25,748 bases of DNA from an uncultured Ignavibacteriota bacterium (lineage in GTDB: Bacteria > Bacteroidota > Ignavibacteria > Tepidaquicellales > Tepidaquicellaceae): assembly GCA_937915485.1 (NCBI GenBank), contig CALGII010000029.1, positions 1 through 25,748 on the forward strand, given 5' to 3'. Shown here in pieces: positions 22,692-25,748 of the stretch. The position numbers were made by a program, and so were the translations under genes. A model generated the notes under the pieces. It was not told the origin of the DNA. It ran no database searches and saw nothing but the letters and a program-made list of their open reading frames with translations. Position 1 is the first letter of the stretch; each line of letters starts with the position of its first letter.

Positions 22692-23990
22692 TTGAAATCG
22701 ATAATATTCGATATACTTATCGTAAGCATTCTGATAATCCTGAACGCGTTGTTTGTAGCCGCTGAGTTCGCGTTCGTGAAGGTCAGAAAATCCGAAATTG
22801 AGACCGATGAAGAGGTAAAAGATACTATCCGGATAAAAAACCTCCGTATCGTAAAGGACAATCTAGACAAGTACGTTTCAGCGGCGCAGTTAGGCATTAC
22901 GCTTATAAACGTGCTGCTCGGCTGGATAGGCGAGCAGTCTCTTTCAAAAATATTTCTGCCTCTCTTACAATTCACAGGGCTGTCTTCGGATATAAACTCA
23001 ACTGCTGCTTCAATCTGCGGCGTGCTTCTGATAACGTTCATAACGGTCGTTTTCAGCGAGCAGGCTCCGAAAATGATTGCCATACAGTATCCGATGGAAA
23101 TGTCGTCCTGGCTTTCGTTTCCGATGAGGCTTTTTTATAAGGTGTTCAAGCCTCTTATTCTCTTGCTTAATTATACTGCAAACGGCATAATTAAGTTGAT
23201 TGGACTGAAGACTGTCACGAAAGACGACATAATACATTCGGAAGAGGAAATCAGGTATCTGATTTCCGAAGGAAGAAAGACGGGCATAATCGATTCAACC
23301 GAACACCAGTTGATAGAAAAGATTTTTGACTTTAATGATAAACTTGCAAGGGATATTATGGTACCTCGCAACGGAATTTTCGCGATAAACATAATCGAAG
23401 AACGCGACAAGATTATCAGGAAGGTAATCGACGAGGGGTTTTCAAGAATACCCGTTTACAAGGACAGCATTGATAACATAATCGGGATAATTTATTCCAA
23501 GGACCTTATCAGCGCGGCGGAGCACAGGGAATTGATAGTACTGTCGGATATTTTACGACCGGCGTTTTTTGTTCCCGAGACGAAACGCATCGGTGAAATT
23601 CTTAAAGAATATCAGAAGAAAAGAATACACCTTGGAATAGTCGTGAACGAGCACGGAAGCGTCGAGGGGATTGTTACGCTCGAAGACATAATTGAAGAGA
23701 TAGTCGGAGAAATCGAGGATGAGTACGACATAGAAACAAGGACCGTGCAGAAGGACAAACTCGGAATATTTCTCGTGAATCCCGAGATAGGAATTGCGGA
23801 GTTCAATCAGCGGTTTTCCACTGATGTTCCGGTTGACAACGACGATTACCACACGCTAAGCGGTTTTCTTCAGACTGTAACGGGGCACATTCCTGACATA
23901 TACGAACGCATAGATTACAAGGGGTTAATTTTTACGGTTACAAAAAAGTCGGGCAACAAACTATTGCAGATAAAAGTACAAAGATTATAA
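22692..23990 (+). CDS. CNNM/CorC (hemolysin C) family membrane protein with CBS pair
   Basis: A 432-residue protein: an N-terminal DUF21/CNNM transmembrane domain (start to ~200, with LNALFVAAEFAFVKVRKSEI and the VFSEQAPKMIA signature), two CBS domains (IMVPRNGIFAINI; VVNEHGSVEGIVTLEDIIEE) and a C-terminal CorC_HlyC domain (FSTDVPVDNDDYHTLSGFL). The family is linked to magnesium or cobalt efflux and is often misnamed hemolysin. The start is TTG at 22692; no in-frame ATG precedes the first helix. It begins 9 bases after nuoI and is probably co-transcribed with it and mlaE. Confidence 0.9.
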   Translation: MKSIIFDILIVSILIILNALFVAAEFAFVKVRKSEIETDEEVKDTIRIKNLRIVKDNLDKYVSAAQLGITLINVLLGWIGEQSLSKIFLPLLQFTGLSSDINSTAASICGVLLITFITVVFSEQAPKMIAIQYPMEMSSWLSFPMRLFYKVFKPLILLLNYTANGIIKLIGLKTVTKDDIIHSEEEIRYLISEGRKTGIIDSTEHQLIEKIFDFNDKLARDIMVPRNGIFAINIIEERDKIIRKVIDEGFSRIPVYKDSIDNIIGIIYSKDLISAAEHRELIVLSDILRPAFFVPETKRIGEILKEYQKKRIHLGIVVNEHGSVEGIVTLEDIIEEIVGEIEDEYDIETRTVQKDKLGIFLVNPEIGIAEFNQRFSTDVPVDNDDYHTLSGFLQTVTGHIPDIYERIDYKGLIFTVTKKSGNKLLQIKVQRL

Positions 23991-24001
23991 AATAAGATAA
24001 C

Positions 24002-24766
24002 GTGTTTAAATTAATTTTAAGAAAAGTATATACTTTCTTCAAGGACATTGAAGATTACTTCCGTTTGTTGAGGGGATTAATATTTAATCTTCCGAATTTA
24101 TTCAGGGACAGGAAACTTATTTTCGACCAGATGGTTCACATCGGCGTCAATTCGCTGGTACTCATATCAATCATCGGTTTGTTTACCGGCGCCGTAACCG
24201 CGTGGCAGGGCGCATATCAAATGAAGGGATTCGCGCCTTTAAGCATACTGGGTTCGGCGACGCCGAGAGCGATAATGATAGAACTCGGTCCGGTACTCGC
24301 CGCGATTGTTCTCGCGGGAAGGGTAGGGGCTTCGATAAGCGCCGAAATCGGGACGATGAAAGTGACGGAGCAGATTGACGCGCTCGAAGCAATGGCAATT
24401 AATCCCGTCAGGTATCTGGCAATGCCGAGAATCGTAGCGACGACGTTCATGCTTCCGGTTCTGGTAATCTACGCGAGCGCAATCGCAATATTCGGTGCGT
24501 ATCTCGTATCGATGCTTTTTCTTGAAGTTCCGGGAGGAGTTTTCATAAACGGTTTCAGGAGGTCATTCGCTCTCAAGGATGTGAATGCGGGTTTCATTAA
24601 AGCGCTTTTCTTCGGATTTACAATTTCTTCAATCGGCTGTTATGTCGGATTCAAGACGACGGGCGGAGCGGAAGGCGTCGGCAACTCGACGATTAAGTCT
24701 TTCGTTATATGCGCGGCGATGATTCTTATACTTGATGCTTTATTATGGAATTTCCTTATTGGATAA
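24002..24766 (+). CDS. mlaE: MlaE/YrbE-family lipid ABC transporter permease
   Basis: A 254-residue inner-membrane permease with about five or six helices. The family signature is IELGPVLAAIVLAGRVGASI followed by AEIGTMKVTEQIDALEAM and AINPVRYLAMPR (about residues 96-142). MlaE works with the ATPase MlaF and the MCE protein MlaD in lipid traffic between inner and outer membranes. Here neither partner follows; a tRNA gene comes 21 bases later, so the partners must be elsewhere. The start is GTG, 11 bases after the CorC gene. Confidence 0.92.
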   Translation: MFKLILRKVYTFFKDIEDYFRLLRGLIFNLPNLFRDRKLIFDQMVHIGVNSLVLISIIGLFTGAVTAWQGAYQMKGFAPLSILGSATPRAIMIELGPVLAAIVLAGRVGASISAEIGTMKVTEQIDALEAMAINPVRYLAMPRIVATTFMLPVLVIYASAIAIFGAYLVSMLFLEVPGGVFINGFRRSFALKDVNAGFIKALFFGFTISSIGCYVGFKTTGGAEGVGNSTIKSFVICAAMILILDALLWNFLIG

Positions 24767-24787
24767 TTGTTTGTAAATTGAATATCC

Positions 24788-24861
24788 GGGCAATTGGCAC
24801 AGCTGGTTAGCGCGCATCCTTCACACGGATGAGGTCACTGGTTCGAATCCAGTATTGCCCA
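24788..24861 (+). tRNA. tRNA-Val (anticodon CAC)
   Basis: A full cloverleaf: acceptor GGGCAAT/ATTGCCC (24788-24794, 24854-24860), D-stem GCAC/GCGC with one A-C mismatch, anticodon stem CATCC/GGATG around loop TTCACAC with anticodon CAC at 24822-24824, 5-base variable loop, T-stem ACTGG/CCAGT and T-loop TTCGAAT. The discriminator is A24861. CCA is not encoded. Seven T follow at once (24863-24869). It lies 21 bases after mlaE and 14 bases before pyrC. Confidence 0.95.
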
Positions 24862-24875
24862 CTTTTTTTACACGC

Positions 24876-25748
24876 TTGGACATATTGTTAAAAAATATTT
24901 CCATCCTTTCTCCGAAAGATAATCTGAATGGTGTTTTCGACGTGCTCATATCGGAAGGTGTAATTCAGAAAATCGGATATTGCGATGATTCAACGCTGAA
25001 CGGAAAAGTTTCAGTCGTAGAATGCGCCGGGAAAACACTTTTACCCGGTTTCTTCGATATGCACGTCCATTTCAGAGACCCGGGACAGACAGAAAAAGAA
25101 GATATCGCGAGCGGGTGCGCATCCGCCGCGAACGGGGGATTCACGGGCGTGCTGTGTATGCCGAATACGAAACCGCCGATAGACAATCCCGATACGATTG
25201 AATACATAAGGAAAAAAGCCGAAGATAATTTAGTCGATGTCTTTGTTTCCGCGTGCGCTTCGAAATCAAGAAACGATAAAGAACCGGCCGATTTTCAGAC
25301 TCTGCTCGATTCGGGGGCGGTTGCATTCACGGACGACGGAAGCCCTGTTTTGAATGAGAATATACTAAGGAGCGTTCTGGCATTTTCAGCAATAAGCGGC
25401 GCACCGTTCATGCAGCACGCGGAGGATACGAGGATGAGCGGTGATGGCGCGGTCAACTCAAGCGTTTCGGAAAAACTTAAAGTTAAAGGCATACCCGAGG
25501 AAAGCGAGTATGGACTGGTAAACAGGGATATCGGAGTTTCCAACAGCATTGCAAACTCGAGATATCACGTTCAGCATATTTCCTGCGGCGAGACTGTCGA
25601 AATTCTGCGGGAAGCAAGAAAGAAGAACAAGAACATAACAGGTGAAGCCTGCCCTCATCACATCATATTAACGGGCGAGGATGTGATTAAAAGCGGCGCG
25701 AACGCGAAAATGAATCCTCCTCTGAGACGTCAGTCCGACGTGACGAAG
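24876..25748 (+). CDS. pyrC: Dihydroorotase (multifunctional-complex type), 3' truncated by the window
   Basis: An open frame of 291 codons running off the window. It closes the dihydroorotate ring in pyrimidine synthesis. Seen: an N-terminal amidohydrolase strand set (DILLKNISIL, then DVLISEGVIQKIG), LLPGFFDMHVHFRDPG with the HxH zinc ligands, EKEDIASGCASAANGGFT and MPNTKPPIDNP, FMQHAED, YHVQHIS and EACPHH. The last catalytic Asp lies beyond the window. The DPG...EKEDI pattern marks the PyrC-multi type. The best start is TTG 24876, giving the usual ILLKN beginning; TTG 24885 is the alternative. Confidence 0.9.
   Translation, partial: MDILLKNISILSPKDNLNGVFDVLISEGVIQKIGYCDDSTLNGKVSVVECAGKTLLPGFFDMHVHFRDPGQTEKEDIASGCASAANGGFTGVLCMPNTKPPIDNPDTIEYIRKKAEDNLVDVFVSACASKSRNDKEPADFQTLLDSGAVAFTDDGSPVLNENILRSVLAFSAISGAPFMQHAEDTRMSGDGAVNSSVSEKLKVKGIPEESEYGLVNRDIGVSNSIANSRYHVQHISCGETVEILREARKKNKNITGEACPHHIILTGEDVIKSGANAKMNPPLRRQSDVTK

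Overview
The window reads as one end of a metagenomic or draft contig from a Bacteroidota/Chlorobi-group bacterium, most likely an Ignavibacteria-like lineage (inference). Three secreted proteins carry type IX secretion (Por) C-terminal sorting domains with the NYPNPFN signature. Most genes lack a Shine-Dalgarno (SD) sequence and have AT-rich leaders, TTG/GTG starts are common, and the core genes are typical of that group. The first 47 bases are Illumina TruSeq index adapter, so the left edge is a library artefact that truncates the first gene.

Layout. 48-3230 (+): a tightly overlapping set of a truncated YihY membrane protein, an RsbU/SpoIIE-type PP2C phosphatase and an exported TPR protein. 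3280-4332 (-): a secreted T9SS-tagged protein, converging on a terminator. 4599-9220 (+): rpsU, then hpt-ftsH, a CTP-dependent lipid kinase and ychF. 9221-12245: the accessory part, in which an AT-rich T9SS-tagged propeller-like protein and an IS200-type Y1 transposase lie among three clusters of GC-rich hairpin repeats. 12246-20706 (-): a long run read leftward as pnp-tatD, a polyproline membrane protein, dut-rsmI-purM-lat, then fur-feoA-feoB. 20856-25748 (+): a TPR protein, a small T9SS-tagged protein, an isolated nuoI, a CorC-type CBS protein, an isolated mlaE, tRNA-Val(CAC) and the start of pyrC.

How the genes fit together. hpt, pnp, purM, dut and pyrC cover purine salvage, purine and pyrimidine synthesis and dUTP clearance. 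fur-feoA-feoB is a ferrous-iron uptake unit with a perfect palindrome just before feoA that is a good candidate operator. FtsH, YchF, RsmI and bS21 are proteostasis or translation genes.

The most interesting signals are the modular hairpin arrays, whose polarity flips across the transposase and whose stems vary mostly by compensatory or wobble changes. Next are the SDs before the transposase and rpsU in a background almost without SDs, and the repeated placement of terminator U-tracts directly against the next start codon (fur, dut and the lipid kinase gene). No wholly new defence or biosynthetic system is visible; the hairpin-array/transposase region is the best candidate for undescribed biology.
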